From Dehalococcoidia bacterium (GTDB taxonomy: Bacteria > Chloroflexota > Dehalococcoidia > UBA3495), in assembly GCA_002730485.1 (NCBI GenBank), contig PCAH01000162.1:1-29787 (forward strand): 29,787 bases of DNA. Direction: 5' to 3'. The first letter of the stretch is position 1, and every line of letters starts with the position of its first letter. The notes under the pieces are model-generated. The model had not been told where the DNA came from and did no database searches. It saw nothing but the letters and a program-made list of their open reading frames with translations. The translations under genes were made by a program, and so were the position numbers. Below, one piece after another: positions 7,460 through 16,113 of the stretch.

Positions 7460-7795
7460 TTGAGTTCAGACCCTAACTGTGTCTTCTGTAAGATCAATGC
7501 AGGCGTAGAACCGGCAAGGTACCGCTATTTGGACGACGACCTGATGGTGATAGTGAACAAACTCACCTGGGTCCCGCTCATGTTACTGGTGATGCCCCGC
7601 AAACACATGAGCCAGATAGAGTTGTGGAGCAGTGAATTGCTGACCCGCATGGGAAATATCGCGGTGGATATGGGCGCTATGTATTCCCCTGGCGGTTTCC
7701 GCATCCTTTCAAACTTCGGTCGTGACGGCATGCAGAGCCAGGCTCACGGCCACATCCACGTTATCGGTGGAACAAGCCTGGGCCCGTACGCTTAG
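7460..7795 (+). CDS. HIT family protein (Hint-like nucleotide hydrolase/transferase)
   Basis: Seen: 111 aa from TTG 7460, the only start that includes the conserved N-terminal CVFCKINAG block; GAGAGG lies about 11 bases upstream. The histidine triad AHGHIHVIGG is near the C-terminus, preceded by a GFRILSNFG-like substrate strand. Known: HIT/Hint proteins hydrolyse adenosine phosphoramidates and related nucleotide conjugates, with the middle triad histidine as nucleophile; about 110-140 aa is normal. The two N-terminal cysteines could belong to the zinc site of some Hint proteins. It is followed 61 bp later by a crotonase-fold gene in the same orientation, probably one transcript ending at the terminator at 8667-8701. 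Physiological substrate unknown. Confidence 0.88.
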   Translation: MSSDPNCVFCKINAGVEPARYRYLDDDLMVIVNKLTWVPLMLLVMPRKHMSQIELWSSELLTRMGNIAVDMGAMYSPGGFRILSNFGRDGMQSQAHGHIHVIGGTSLGPYA

Positions 7796-7856
7796 ACTAG
7801 CAAGCTTAGACCTTCTACCGGCACATTTAAGAAATACCCCTTAGGAGCAATTGATT

Positions 7857-8633
7857 TTGGCTGAGACGATTCTTTACGAGAAAAAAGGCAACATCGTCAC
7901 CATGACCCTGAACCGGCCCGACTCCCTGAACGCAATCAACCGGTTGCTGCGTCAGGAGTTGGCAGACGCGATCATGGAGTTTGATGGTGATCCAGAGGCT
8001 TTTGTTGCTGTGATTACCGGCGCAGGTCGGGCCTTCTGCTCTGGCCGTGACCTGAAAGAACGGGCTGATGACAATGCCCAAGGCGTCCAGGCCAAGGCCT
8101 CCGCCAGCATGACCAAAGAGAGTCCGTTCATGTGGCCGCGCACTTGGAAGCCCATGATCGCCGCTGTGAACGGTTTTGCCCTGGCCGGTGGTTGGTCTAT
8201 CGCCCAGATGTGCGACCTGCGTATTGCGTCTGAGGAGGCGAAATTGGGCATATCTGAGACCAAGTGGAGCCTTCTGCCTCCCTTCGGTTCCATTCTATCC
8301 AAGCAGATTCCATTATCGGCCGTGCTGGAGTTGGTGCTGACCGCCCAGCCGGTGACCGCCCAGCGAGCCTACGACATGGGGTTCCTGAACAAGGTTGTGC
8401 CCGCCGGAGACCTGATGGAAGAAGCCATGACAATGGCCCAGCAGATAGCGGACAACGCACCCCTGGCGGTGCAGACCTTCAAAGAACTGGCCTACCGCGG
8501 CCTGAACATGTCCAACCAAGACATCTCAGCCTTGACCTATCAGATGTACGACGCCCTCCTGTTAACCGAGGACTCCAAAGAAGGCCCCAAAGCCTTCGCC
8601 GAGAAACGGAAGCCGGAGTGGAAGGGTCGCTAA
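7857..8633 (+). CDS. Enoyl-CoA hydratase/isomerase (crotonase) family protein
   Basis: Seen: 258 aa from TTG 7857, preferred over TTG 7851 because AGGAG (7843-7847) is then nine rather than three bases away. Crotonase features are TLNRPDSLNAIN (17-28), oxyanion-hole segments AFCSGRDL (59-66) and NGFALAGGW (105-113), and ISETKWSLLPPFGS (132-145). By alignment to rat hydratase, the second catalytic glutamate (Glu164) matches Glu134, but the first (Glu144) is Ser114; the spacing of 20 residues is kept. Known: classical enoyl-CoA hydratases use both glutamates, while isomerases, dehalogenases and other crotonases vary. Classical hydratase activity is therefore doubtful, and a different acyl-CoA reaction is likely (inference). 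Confidence 0.88.
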   Translation: MAETILYEKKGNIVTMTLNRPDSLNAINRLLRQELADAIMEFDGDPEAFVAVITGAGRAFCSGRDLKERADDNAQGVQAKASASMTKESPFMWPRTWKPMIAAVNGFALAGGWSIAQMCDLRIASEEAKLGISETKWSLLPPFGSILSKQIPLSAVLELVLTAQPVTAQRAYDMGFLNKVVPAGDLMEEAMTMAQQIADNAPLAVQTFKELAYRGLNMSNQDISALTYQMYDALLLTEDSKEGPKAFAEKRKPEWKGR

Positions 8634-8666
8634 GCACGCACTAATTGGCTTGCTGCATTAGGATTT

Positions 8667-8701
8667 GAAAAACCCCTCTCCAAGCAGGAGAGGGGTTTTT
8701 C
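8667..8701. terminator. Intrinsic terminator after the crotonase gene, probably bidirectional
   Basis: A 15-bp perfect stem (8667-8681 with 8687-8701) closes an AAGCA loop. The arms carry A5 and T5 ends, and a further TTTTT follows at 8704-8708. The A-rich 5' arm allows function on the minus strand as well, downstream of the acyl-CoA dehydrogenase. Confidence 0.88.
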
Positions 8702-8775
8702 GTCTTTTTAAGCAAAGGCGGCATTCCAGACGTTCGCCCAAAATCTACAAACAGTAATTGCGGCACTTATGAAAA

Positions 8776-8901
8776 TGTCATCCTGAGTGAAGCGAAGGAT
8801 CTGCCGGACTTCATGAAACGAGCCACGCTTCTGTACAAGTAAAGCCCTAGTTTCGAGAAGCCCGGTAGATTCTTCGCCGCTGCGGCTGGCTCAGAATGAC
8901 A
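8776..8901. repeat. Interspersed imperfect palindrome (REP/MITE-like)
   Basis: Two inverted arms flank a central spacer: 8776-8812 starting TGTCATCCTGAGTGAAGCGA, and 8857-8901 ending GGCTCAGAATGACA. Their shared core is TGTCATYCTGAG, then GCGAAGRATCT, then CCGG and CTTC; the 3' arm carries a few extra bases. The core resembles a palindromic intergenic element found in many copies in diverse bacterial genomes, including Chloroflexota (recollection, not searched). No transposase is present and only one copy is seen here. The rest of the 303-base gap (8634-8936) holds the terminator and nothing else recognised. Confidence 0.7.
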
Positions 8902-8936
8902 ATGTGGTAGAGAGGCTGTTGTTGCGGGCAAGGTTC

Positions 8937-10100
8937 TTATAGCTGATACTCAGGCAGCCGGAGCAATTGCTTGGCGATGACCAAGCGCAAGACTTCATTA
9001 GTTCCCTCGCCAATGATCATCAACGGGGCGTCACGATAGTACCGCTCCACCGGCAGGTCTTTGAGGTACCCAACACCGCCGTGTACGCGCATGGATTCCA
9101 TGGCAACTTCCAGGCAGACCTCACTGGCGAACAGCTTGGCCATGCCGGACTCCAGGTCCACACGCTGTCCAGTGTCTTTCTTGGCTGCGGCGTCGTAGAC
9201 CAATAGCCTGGCCGCCTGGATCTTGGTGGCCATGTCGGCCAGCTTGAGTTGGATGGCCTGGTGATCTGCGATGGGTTTGCCGAAGGTCTCCCTCTGTTGT
9301 GAGTATTTGATGGCGGCGTCAAAGGCGGCTTGAGCCACACCCACGGCGCGGGCGGCGACGTTTATGCGGCCTGTTTCCAGTCCGCTCATAACCATGCCAA
9401 ATCCAGCACCCTCTTCCCCACCGACCAGGTTCTCCTGGGGCACTGCGAAGTTGTCGAAATTCAGTTCACAGGTGTCGAGGCCACGGTATCCGAGCTTATC
9501 CAGGTCACGCCCAACTGTGAACCCTTCACCGCCCTTTTCCACCACGAAGCAGCTGATTCCCTTGTGCTTCGGTTCCATTTCCGGGTCGGTGCGGGCCAGC
9601 AGGCAGAACACATCACCGTAGCGTCCGTTGGTGATGAACATCTTGGTGCCGTTGATGGCGTACTCTTCTCCGTCCTTGGTGGCGGTGGTCTGGAGGTTGG
9701 CCATATCGGTGCCGCCGCTGGGCTCGGTGAGAGCCAGTCCTCCCCGCTTGCGACCTGATGCCAGGTCAGGCAGGAACTGCTGCTTCTGCTCTTCCGTCCC
9801 GTAATGGGTCAGAACGTAGGTCAGGATGTGGTGGGTGCCAATGGCCCCGCTGAGGGTCATAAATCCTTTGCTGAGTTCTTCAAATATGGTGGCAAAGGTC
9901 GTGTAGTCCAGACCCATACCGCCGTACTCTTCCGGCACCGTGATGCCGAACAGACCCAGTTCTTTCATGCGGTCTATCAAGTCATGGGGGACTGTGTCTT
10001 CGCGGTCGTGTTCAGCGGCCACCGGCTCGACTTCGCGTTTCACAAAGTCGCGCACCATATTCACGATTTGGGCTCGGGCCTCGGGAGGTGTAGTCGTCAA
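8937..10100 (-). CDS. Acyl-CoA dehydrogenase family protein
   Basis: Seen: 387 aa from TTG 10098-10100, with AAGGAGA six bases upstream and its own promoter candidate. Family blocks are the N-terminal helical domain, [17 protein letters not shown] (120-136), a beta domain with [10 protein letters not shown] (150-159), RETFGKPI (270-277), [20 protein letters not shown] (338-357) and GEGTNEV (364-370). Glu365 is the expected catalytic base of short- and medium-chain type enzymes. Known: these FAD enzymes oxidise acyl-CoA to 2-enoyl-CoA and pass electrons to electron-transfer flavoprotein. Chain-length preference cannot be read from sequence. It lies 86 bp downstream of the ppdK locus on the same strand. 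A role in fatty or branched acyl-CoA breakdown is inferred. Confidence 0.92.
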   Translation of the reverse strand: MTTTPPEARAQIVNMVRDFVKREVEPVAAEHDREDTVPHDLIDRMKELGLFGITVPEEYGGMGLDYTTFATIFEELSKGFMTLSGAIGTHHILTYVLTHYGTEEQKQQFLPDLASGRKRGGLALTEPSGGTDMANLQTTATKDGEEYAINGTKMFITNGRYGDVFCLLARTDPEMEPKHKGISCFVVEKGGEGFTVGRDLDKLGYRGLDTCELNFDNFAVPQENLVGGEEGAGFGMVMSGLETGRINVAARAVGVAQAAFDAAIKYSQQRETFGKPIADHQAIQLKLADMATKIQAARLLVYDAAAKKDTGQRVDLESGMAKLFASEVCLEVAMESMRVHGGVGYLKDLPVERYYRDAPLMIIGEGTNEVLRLVIAKQLLRLPEYQL

Positions 10101-10139
10101 CGGGGTCTCCTTTCGTCTAGGGCATTTGCTTTGAGACGC

Positions 10140-10169
10140 AGTCTATCCCAGGGCGAAAAGAAGGGTCAA
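10140..10169 (-). promoter_or_regulatory. Candidate promoter for the acyl-CoA dehydrogenase
   Basis: On the minus strand TTGACC (10164-10169) and TAGACT (10140-10145) are 18 bp apart, 5/6 and 4/6 matches to consensus. Predicted start near 10133 leaves about 33 bases of leader before the TTG codon. Confidence 0.45.
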
Positions 10170-10186
10170 ATCAAGTAGGTTCTCTG

Positions 10187-12941
10187 TTAGCTGCCGGAAA
10201 TCGCGGCTTGCGCAGCCGCCAGCCTGGCCACCGGCACGCGGAATGGGGAACAACTCACGTAATCCAACCTAGCCTCGTGGCAGAACACAACGCTTGCCGG
10301 GTCTCCACCGTGCTCACCGCAGATACCGATCTCTAAATTGGGCCTTTCCCTGCGGCCAGCCTGGACACCTAGCTTTACCAGCGCCCCGACTCCCTGGGCA
10401 TCGATAGAAGCAAACGGGTCAATGGGCAAGATCCCTTCGTCGATGTATGAGCGTAGGAATTTGCCTTCGGCGTCGTCACGGCTGAACCCGAACGTCATCT
10501 GGGTCAGGTCATTAGTGCCAAAGCTGAAGAATTCGGACTCTTTGGCGATCTCACCGGCGGTCATGGCGGCACGCGGTGTCTCGATCATGGTTCCGAACTT
10601 GTAGTGGACTTTGACTTCCAAGTGGGCCTGGACCTGGGAAGCGACCAAGCTCAAATCCTGCCTGAGCCGGTGCATCTCTTCCACGTCTACGGTCAGCGGG
10701 ATCATGATCTCCGGGCTAACGTGGAGACCCTCTCTCACAAGCTGCGCGCCTGCAGTGATGATGGCTTCGACCTGCATCCGGTAGATGGCCGGGAAGCTCA
10801 ACCCCAGGCGGCAACCACGGTGGCCCAGCATGGGGTTCGACTCTCGCAGGGAGTCCACCAGTTGTAGAAAGTCTTCTTTGTCCTCAAGTTCAGTTGCCGG
10901 AGCGCCCGTTTGGCGCAACTCCATCAATTCCATAAGAAGGGTCTCATAGGGCGGTAGAAACTCATGGAGCGGAGCATCGAGGAGACGGATGATCACCGGA
11001 CGGTCTTCCATGACCCGTAATATGCCGCTGAAATCACCTGTTTGCAGTTCCTTGACCTGATCTAACGCCTCGTAGAAGTCCTTCACCGGCTGTGGCGCGT
11101 TCTCTTCGTTCTCTATACGGAAGACCCGGTCATTGTTCTCCCGACGCCACTCCTCGGCCGACTCGGCATTGAGCAGCATCTGACGGACCGATGGCAAACG
11201 CTTTGGATCAAGGAACATATGCTCGGTGCGGCAGAGGCCGATGCCTTCCGCGCCCATTATCAGCGCCTGTTTGGCGTCTGACGGAGTGTCGGCGTTGGCC
11301 ATGATCCCAAGCCGGCGTGTCTCATCAGCCCAACCCAAAAGCTCCAGGGCCTCAGGCAGGTCTTCAAGACTCGGGTCGGTGGTATCGAGTTCGCTCTGGT
11401 ACACAGATCCGGATGCTCCATCCATGCTGATGCGGTCACCTTCGTTCACTGTCTTGCCAGCAGCGGTGAAAAAACCACCATCAAGGTCGACCTGGATCGC
11501 TTCACAGCCGACGATACACGGTTTACCCAGACCTCTGGTGACTACGGCCGCGTGACTGATAACCCCACCTCGGCTGGTGACCACGCCTACAGATGCGGTG
11601 ATCCCGTGGATGTCATCGGGTTTGGTTTCTGGACGAACCAGGATCACATGCTGGCCAGCTTGGGCTAATTCAGCTGCTTTGGTGGTATCGAAACAGACCG
11701 TGCCGGACGCCGCGCCAGGGGATGCGGGGGCATCTCTGGCGAGAATCAAGTCCTCCAGAACCTCATCCGAAATCTCGTTGGAGAATTGGGGCACCAGCAG
11801 GTTGGAAATCTCTTCTGCGTCCACCCTGAGTAGGGATTGGCCTGAGTGATCAGTCCTTCATGGACCATATCGACAGCCGTCTTAACGGCAGAGAGAGCTG
11901 TGCGTTTAGCGCTACGAGTCTGGAGCAGGAACAACCGGGCGTTCTCGATGGTGAACTCCACGTCCTGCACGTCGGTGTAGTGTCGTTCGAGATTGTCAGC
12001 CAGTTCCATTAGTTAGGTGTAGCACTCAGGCAGAACGCCCTGCAGGCTGAGTATGGGCTCGGGAGTGCGCACGCCGGCTACCACGTCTTCTCCCTGGGCG
12101 TTGGTCAAAAACTCACCGTAGACTTTGGGCTCTCTGGTGGAGGGATTCCGTGTGAAAAGCACTCCAGTGCCACTGGTGGGGCCGAGGTTGCCGAAGACCA
12201 TGGCCATGATGGAGACAGCAGTCCCCATATCGTGGTCGATCTTGTTGTGGTCGCGGTAGAAGATGGCTCTTGGGGTGTTCCAGCTGCGGAACACTGCCTC
12301 CACGGCAGCCATAAGTTGTTCCCAGGGGTCTGAGGGAGGCTCCAAGCCAGTGGCGGCTTTGGTCACCGCCTTGAATTGGGCCACAACCTCTTTCAACTGC
12401 TCGGTGGTCAATTGGTGGTCCAGGGTCACACCGGCCTTGTCCTTTTGGGCGACCAGGACCTGTTCAAACGGCTCAGGGTCCACATCCATGACCACTTCCG
12501 AGTAGATCTGGATGAACCGACGGTAGGCGTCATAGGCCGGACGTGCATCCCCCATCATGGAAGCCAACCCCTCGACTATCTGGTCGTTTATGCCCAGGTT
12601 GAGGATGGTATCCATCATCCCTGGCATGGAGATGCGCGCACCGGAGCGGATCGAGAGTAAAAGCGGGTCAGATGGCGAGCCGAAGGTATGCCCAATGGCC
12701 TGCTCAAGGTCTTTGATGTTAGTTCTTACAGCTGCTTCAAGTCCATCTGGAAGCGTGTTGTTATGAGTCAGATAATCCCGACAGACCTGGGTGGAGATAA
12801 CAAAACCTGGAGGGACGGGGAGTCCTAACCGGGTCATTTCGCAGAGGTTGCTTCCCTTGCCCCAAGGAGTTCCGCCATCGTGGCGTCGCCTTCATCAAAC
12901 CGGTAAGCGAACTTGGCAGCTCGTGTCGTCTGCGTGGTCAT
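10187..12941 (-). pseudogene. ppdK: Pyruvate, phosphate dikinase interrupted by two frameshifts and a stop codon
   Basis: Seen: four reading segments together cover about 918 aa of the family. They start at ATG 12939-12941 (GGAGG eight bases upstream; first residues MTTQTTRAAKFAYRFDEGDA). Lesion 1: at the C4 run 12860-12863 one base is missing; restoring it gives LLGGKGSNLCEMTRLGLP. Lesion 2: in-frame TAA at 12013-12015 within [18 protein letters not shown]. Lesion 3: at G3 11833-11835 one base is missing; restoring it joins GLITQANP to LLRVDAEEI. All catalytic parts survive: phospho-histidine loop TSRGGVISHAAVVTRG, GTNDLTQ, and catalytic-cysteine segment GICGEHGGD with SCSPFRVP. Known: PPDK interconverts pyruvate + ATP + Pi and PEP + AMP + PPi. 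Either a decaying gene or base-calling errors; the lesions are discussed in findings. Confidence 0.85.
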
Positions 12942-13009
12942 GGGCACTTCCTCCCATCGGCCTTTTTCAGGCCCCCGTGGACAAGGCAAACCCTTATCCC
13001 AACGAACGG

Positions 13010-13038
13010 ACTATATAACGTGTCGGGGCATTAGACAA
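13010..13038 (-). promoter_or_regulatory. Candidate promoter for ppdK
   Basis: On the minus strand TTGTCT (13033-13038, 4/6) and TATAGT (13010-13015, 5/6) are 17 bp apart. Predicted start near 13003 gives a leader of about 60 bases. Its survival is weak support for ppdK being functional. The remaining 12942-13197 gap shows no gene. Confidence 0.5.
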
Positions 13039-13197
13039 CCGTGGGCCAAAAGCAAAATGGCCGAACACTCACGCCTAACAGTTACGAAATGCGTCGATGT
13101 CTCAGCCATTCCATTACAAATCGCGTTGTATGTTGGCAGGGCCTAAACCAGACCACCTGACACGGTTAGGACGACATAACAGTCAACCTATAGGACG

Positions 13198-14202
13198 TTA
13201 AATCTCGCGGAACTGGGGCTCTGGTTCTGACAGGTCAAAATCATGCGCCCACAGCTCTTCGATCTTGGCCTGGTCTTCGTCAGTTATCTCTGGGGTGTCC
13301 ACGGCACTCACATACTCGTTGAGTTCGGCCATGGTGGTGATGTTAGGCAGCACAGAGATGATGGGTGTTTGCTTTAGCACGAACTGGATGGCAGATTGGG
13401 CCAAGCTCCTGGTGTCCTCTTGGACTAGGAACCGTACCCGGTCAACCTTGCGCATGGCTTCCGTCAGCCACTCGTTCTTGCGGTGGGCTCGGTGGTCGTC
13501 CGCATCAAAGACTGGCAGGCCGTTATCGAACTCGCCGGTTAGGATGTTGGATGCGTGAGGGACTCGGGATAGCAGGCCGACGCCCTTTTCTTTGGCCAAC
13601 TCGATGAATTGCTTGGCTGGGTCCTGCTCCAGCAGGCTGTAGATGACCTGGGAGCTTTTTACCTGGCGCACGCCAATGGAATATTCTCCCTCATCTACCC
13701 AGCCGATATCCGGTCCGATGGCCACGCCGAAATAGCGAATCTTGCCCTCAAACTGAAGCTGTTCCAGGGTTTCGAAGAGTTCATCCTTCTCCAGGTCAGC
13801 AAGCTTGATGTTGTGTGCCTGGTAGAGGTCGATGTAATCGGTACCTAGACGTTGGAGGCTCTGTTCGCAGGCAAATTTGACGAATTCCCGATCAAACTTC
13901 TGTGCTCGTTCTTTGTGCCCGTCCCTGGGAGTGGGATCGTAGATGTCGTAACCAAACTTTGTGGCTATGACCAGGTCGTTGCGCTTGTGGTCGAGGTACT
14001 TGGCTATTACCTCTTCACCAAACCCGTCGCCATATGTGTCGGCGGTGTCGAAGAAGTTGATTCCCTGTTCAACTGCGTTCTCAAGGAGGGCCTGTTTGTC
14101 GCCGTCCTCGATCTTGCCCCACCAGTTGGTGGCTACGGTCCAAACTCCGAAGCCGACCTCAGATAGCACCAGATCGGTGCCGGGCATTTTGCGAAATTTC
14201 AT
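13198..14202 (-). CDS. Aldo/keto reductase family oxidoreductase
   Basis: Seen: 334 aa from ATG 14200-14202, with AAGGA about ten bases upstream. The catalytic tetrad is complete: Asp52 (FFDTADTYG), Tyr57, Lys82 (ATKFG) and His130 (LYQAHN). Other family blocks are the N-terminal VGFGVW strand, RYFGVAIG and a QVIYSLLEQ segment. Near residue 215, GLLSRVPHASNILTGEF occupies the usual G-x-x-(S/A)-x-x-P-L-x-x-G-x-L-(S/T)-G position with changes. Known: these enzymes reduce aldehydes or ketones with NADPH. The substrate is not predictable. It is 88 bp downstream of the DUF1802 gene on the same strand and may be co-transcribed; no functional link is evident. Confidence 0.9.
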   Translation of the reverse strand: MKFRKMPGTDLVLSEVGFGVWTVATNWWGKIEDGDKQALLENAVEQGINFFDTADTYGDGFGEEVIAKYLDHKRNDLVIATKFGYDIYDPTPRDGHKERAQKFDREFVKFACEQSLQRLGTDYIDLYQAHNIKLADLEKDELFETLEQLQFEGKIRYFGVAIGPDIGWVDEGEYSIGVRQVKSSQVIYSLLEQDPAKQFIELAKEKGVGLLSRVPHASNILTGEFDNGLPVFDADDHRAHRKNEWLTEAMRKVDRVRFLVQEDTRSLAQSAIQFVLKQTPIISVLPNITTMAELNEYVSAVDTPEITDEDQAKIEELWAHDFDLSEPEPQFREI

Positions 14203-14290
14203 ATCAACGTTGTCCTTAAGTCCTAAAGGTCGACCAGACGATTAAAGCAGGAAAGTCTCAAGCTAAGAATGGTCAACCGGGTGTTTTTGT

Positions 14291-14881
14291 TTAGCCAGCG
14301 TTTACTGTCAGCCCGAGGCTGCCCTTAATGTCGTCCACCCGTCGCTGGAATTCGGCATCGTCTAACACCGGTTCCATGTTTCCGAGGCTGACGTCGGACA
14401 ATACCTCGACCCAGGAGGTGCAACCGCCATATTCCGGCAGGTAGGAGACGGCCACAGGTTTTTCCAGCTTGTAGACGCGGAGCAGCATCACCGAGAGCGG
14501 GAGCATGGGCTTCCAATGGAGCCTGGACTGGGCGTAGGCAGTCGTCCAGATGTAATGGGGCTCCAGGTCGTCAACCTTCTCCTGGTCTGAAATCTCCAGC
14601 ACCTCTTCGGCCTTGGCCCAATAGCTGAAGGTGATCTTTTCGTTGTCTTGGGGTTGTTCCAGCATCTCGCGGAGGGCGGGCTGGTAGGAAGGCTGCAGCA
14701 GGTCTTCCTTCTGGTGGAGGAACGTTGGATAGAACAAAAACTCTCTGTGGATAACGCGGAAGTCCTTTCCGTCTTCGTGTATCCCGCCCTTGCGCAATAG
14801 GAGTACCTGATCGCCCTGGGCCATAGCTTCCACTGTGATAGCCCATTCTTTCAGCGCCATCTGGCATTTATTGGGTGGCAT
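14291..14881 (-). CDS. DUF1802 family protein
   Basis: Seen: 196 aa from ATG 14879-14881, chosen because GGAG lies nine bases upstream; the frame is open 21 codons further to a TTG with no ribosome site. Family-like blocks are KEWAITVEAMAQGDQVLLLR with KGGIHE directly after, and HREFLFYPTFLHQKEDLLQP. A middle region follows (ITFSYWAKAEEVLEI), then EPHYIWTTAYAQSRLHWKP and a C-terminal YLPEYGGCTSWVEV. Known: DUF1802 proteins are uncharacterised and occur in cyanobacteria, Deinococcus-like bacteria and Chloroflexota. No catalytic motif, signal peptide or membrane segment is visible. Function unknown. The 249-base gap upstream (14882-15130) holds only a weak promoter-like pair and no convincing gene. 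Confidence 0.75.
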   Translation of the reverse strand: MPPNKCQMALKEWAITVEAMAQGDQVLLLRKGGIHEDGKDFRVIHREFLFYPTFLHQKEDLLQPSYQPALREMLEQPQDNEKITFSYWAKAEEVLEISDQEKVDDLEPHYIWTTAYAQSRLHWKPMLPLSVMLLRVYKLEKPVAVSYLPEYGGCTSWVEVLSDVSLGNMEPVLDDAEFQRRVDDIKGSLGLTVNAG

Positions 14882-15130
14882 TTGTTCCAACTCCGTGGCC
14901 TGTGGTGATTCCCTTTCTAATTCCTGAGTTTGGGAACGCACCAACGGCTGTTTGATTAGCCTGGTTAAAATCGACGAAATTTGAGGGAGGCACCAGACCG
15001 ACAGGTACTGATTCCAACTGAATAGAAAGTACTAAATGAGAAGCCACGCGGTCAATGGTATCACCGGCCAAAGATAGGTTCAATTACTGATCGGGATCGA
15101 ACACCTATTTTGGCTTTGTTGCCGCTGAGG

Positions 15131-16113
15131 TTAGGCCGCTTGATTAGAACCGGCGGCCATTTCAGACATGATGAACTCTCGGAAGGCGCGTTGAGAGGGA
15201 GAGAGGTACCTGTCTTTGGGCTGGATCAAGGTGAGAGGGCGCTGGCAATCCCAATCGACAATATCGAGAATAATCAACATGCCGGCTTTCAACTCGGCGG
15301 TGATACCAAGTTTGGAGATGATCCCAATGCCACCACCCGCTGCGGCCGCCTGTTTGATGGCCTGGTTACTGCCAAGCTCTATGGCGATGTTTGGGACGAC
15401 TTCAAGCTCACGGAACCGTTTCTCGGCCGATTGGCGGGTAGCGGATCCCTCTTCCCTCAGCACAAAGCCAAGATCAGAGACCTGTTTGACGGTGGGGCGT
15501 TCCATGAAGGTTGCGGGATGATTTGGAGCAGCAACCATGACAATCTCATCTTCTTGAAGGTCCACCATCTCCAGTTCATTGGTGTGCCCTTCTACATGGT
15601 CTCCAACCATGCCCAGATCCATGTCCCGGTCCAATATGCGTTGGATGATGGTTCTGGTGTTGCCGATTATCAATTCGACGTGAATGCCCGGGTATACCTG
15701 CCGGAAGCGACCTACGAGTAGAGGAAGCACATATTCGCCCGGGGTTGTGCTGGCTCCCAAGACCAAATGCCCAGACTGAAGGTCTTCCATCTCCTGGACC
15801 GTGTCCACAAGCTGGCTGGAAAGGCGAAGATCTGCTGGGAGTAGGCCAGAACCGCTTCACCTGCTTCTGTTATCCGCAGTCCGCGCGGCCGACGGTGAAA
15901 GAGGGTGATGCCCAAATACTTTTCCAGTTCCTGTACCTGGATGGATACAGCTGGCTGGGTGATCTCCAACGCCTCAGCCGCCCTGGAAAAGCTTAGGTGG
16001 GTAGCCACCATTTGGAATATGTGCAGTTGGTGGAAGTTTAGTTGCCCACCAGAGGTTCCACCGCCCGATGAACGGCTGGTGCCAATGCGCCTGGTTTGAT
16101 TGGCCATGGCCAT
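15131..16113 (-). pseudogene. LysR-type transcriptional regulator with one apparent frameshift
   Basis: Seen: the N-terminal frame starts at ATG 16111-16113 and carries the winged helix-turn-helix (SFSRAAEALEITQPAVSIQV, then QELEKYLGITLFHR, about residues 42-75). A second frame from about 15820 down to 15131 carries the effector-binding domain (GHLVLGASTTPGEYVLP; later AAAGGGIGIISK). Adding one base in the short G/A run at 15818-15824 joins QQIFAL to SSQLVDTVQEMEDL, the usual linker helix, giving about 326 aa, normal for LysR proteins. Known: these regulators bind DNA as tetramers and respond to a small ligand. The start overlaps the tatD stop by one base, so the pair is translationally coupled. 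Ligand unknown. Real lesion or sequencing error is undecided. Confidence 0.8.

Noticed and set aside
10187..12941. Programmed frameshifting to explain the split ppdK
   Set aside because: Two shifts at ordinary short runs plus a separate in-frame stop are not a known recoding arrangement, and PPDK is not a recoded gene family.
15026..15055. Promoter for the DUF1802 gene
   Set aside because: TTGACC is good, but the paired -10 TACTTT matches only 3 of 6, so it was not listed.
14868..15083. Short minus-strand frame upstream of the DUF1802 gene
   Set aside because: No good ribosome site, overlaps the start of the DUF1802 gene, and the translation shows no family features.
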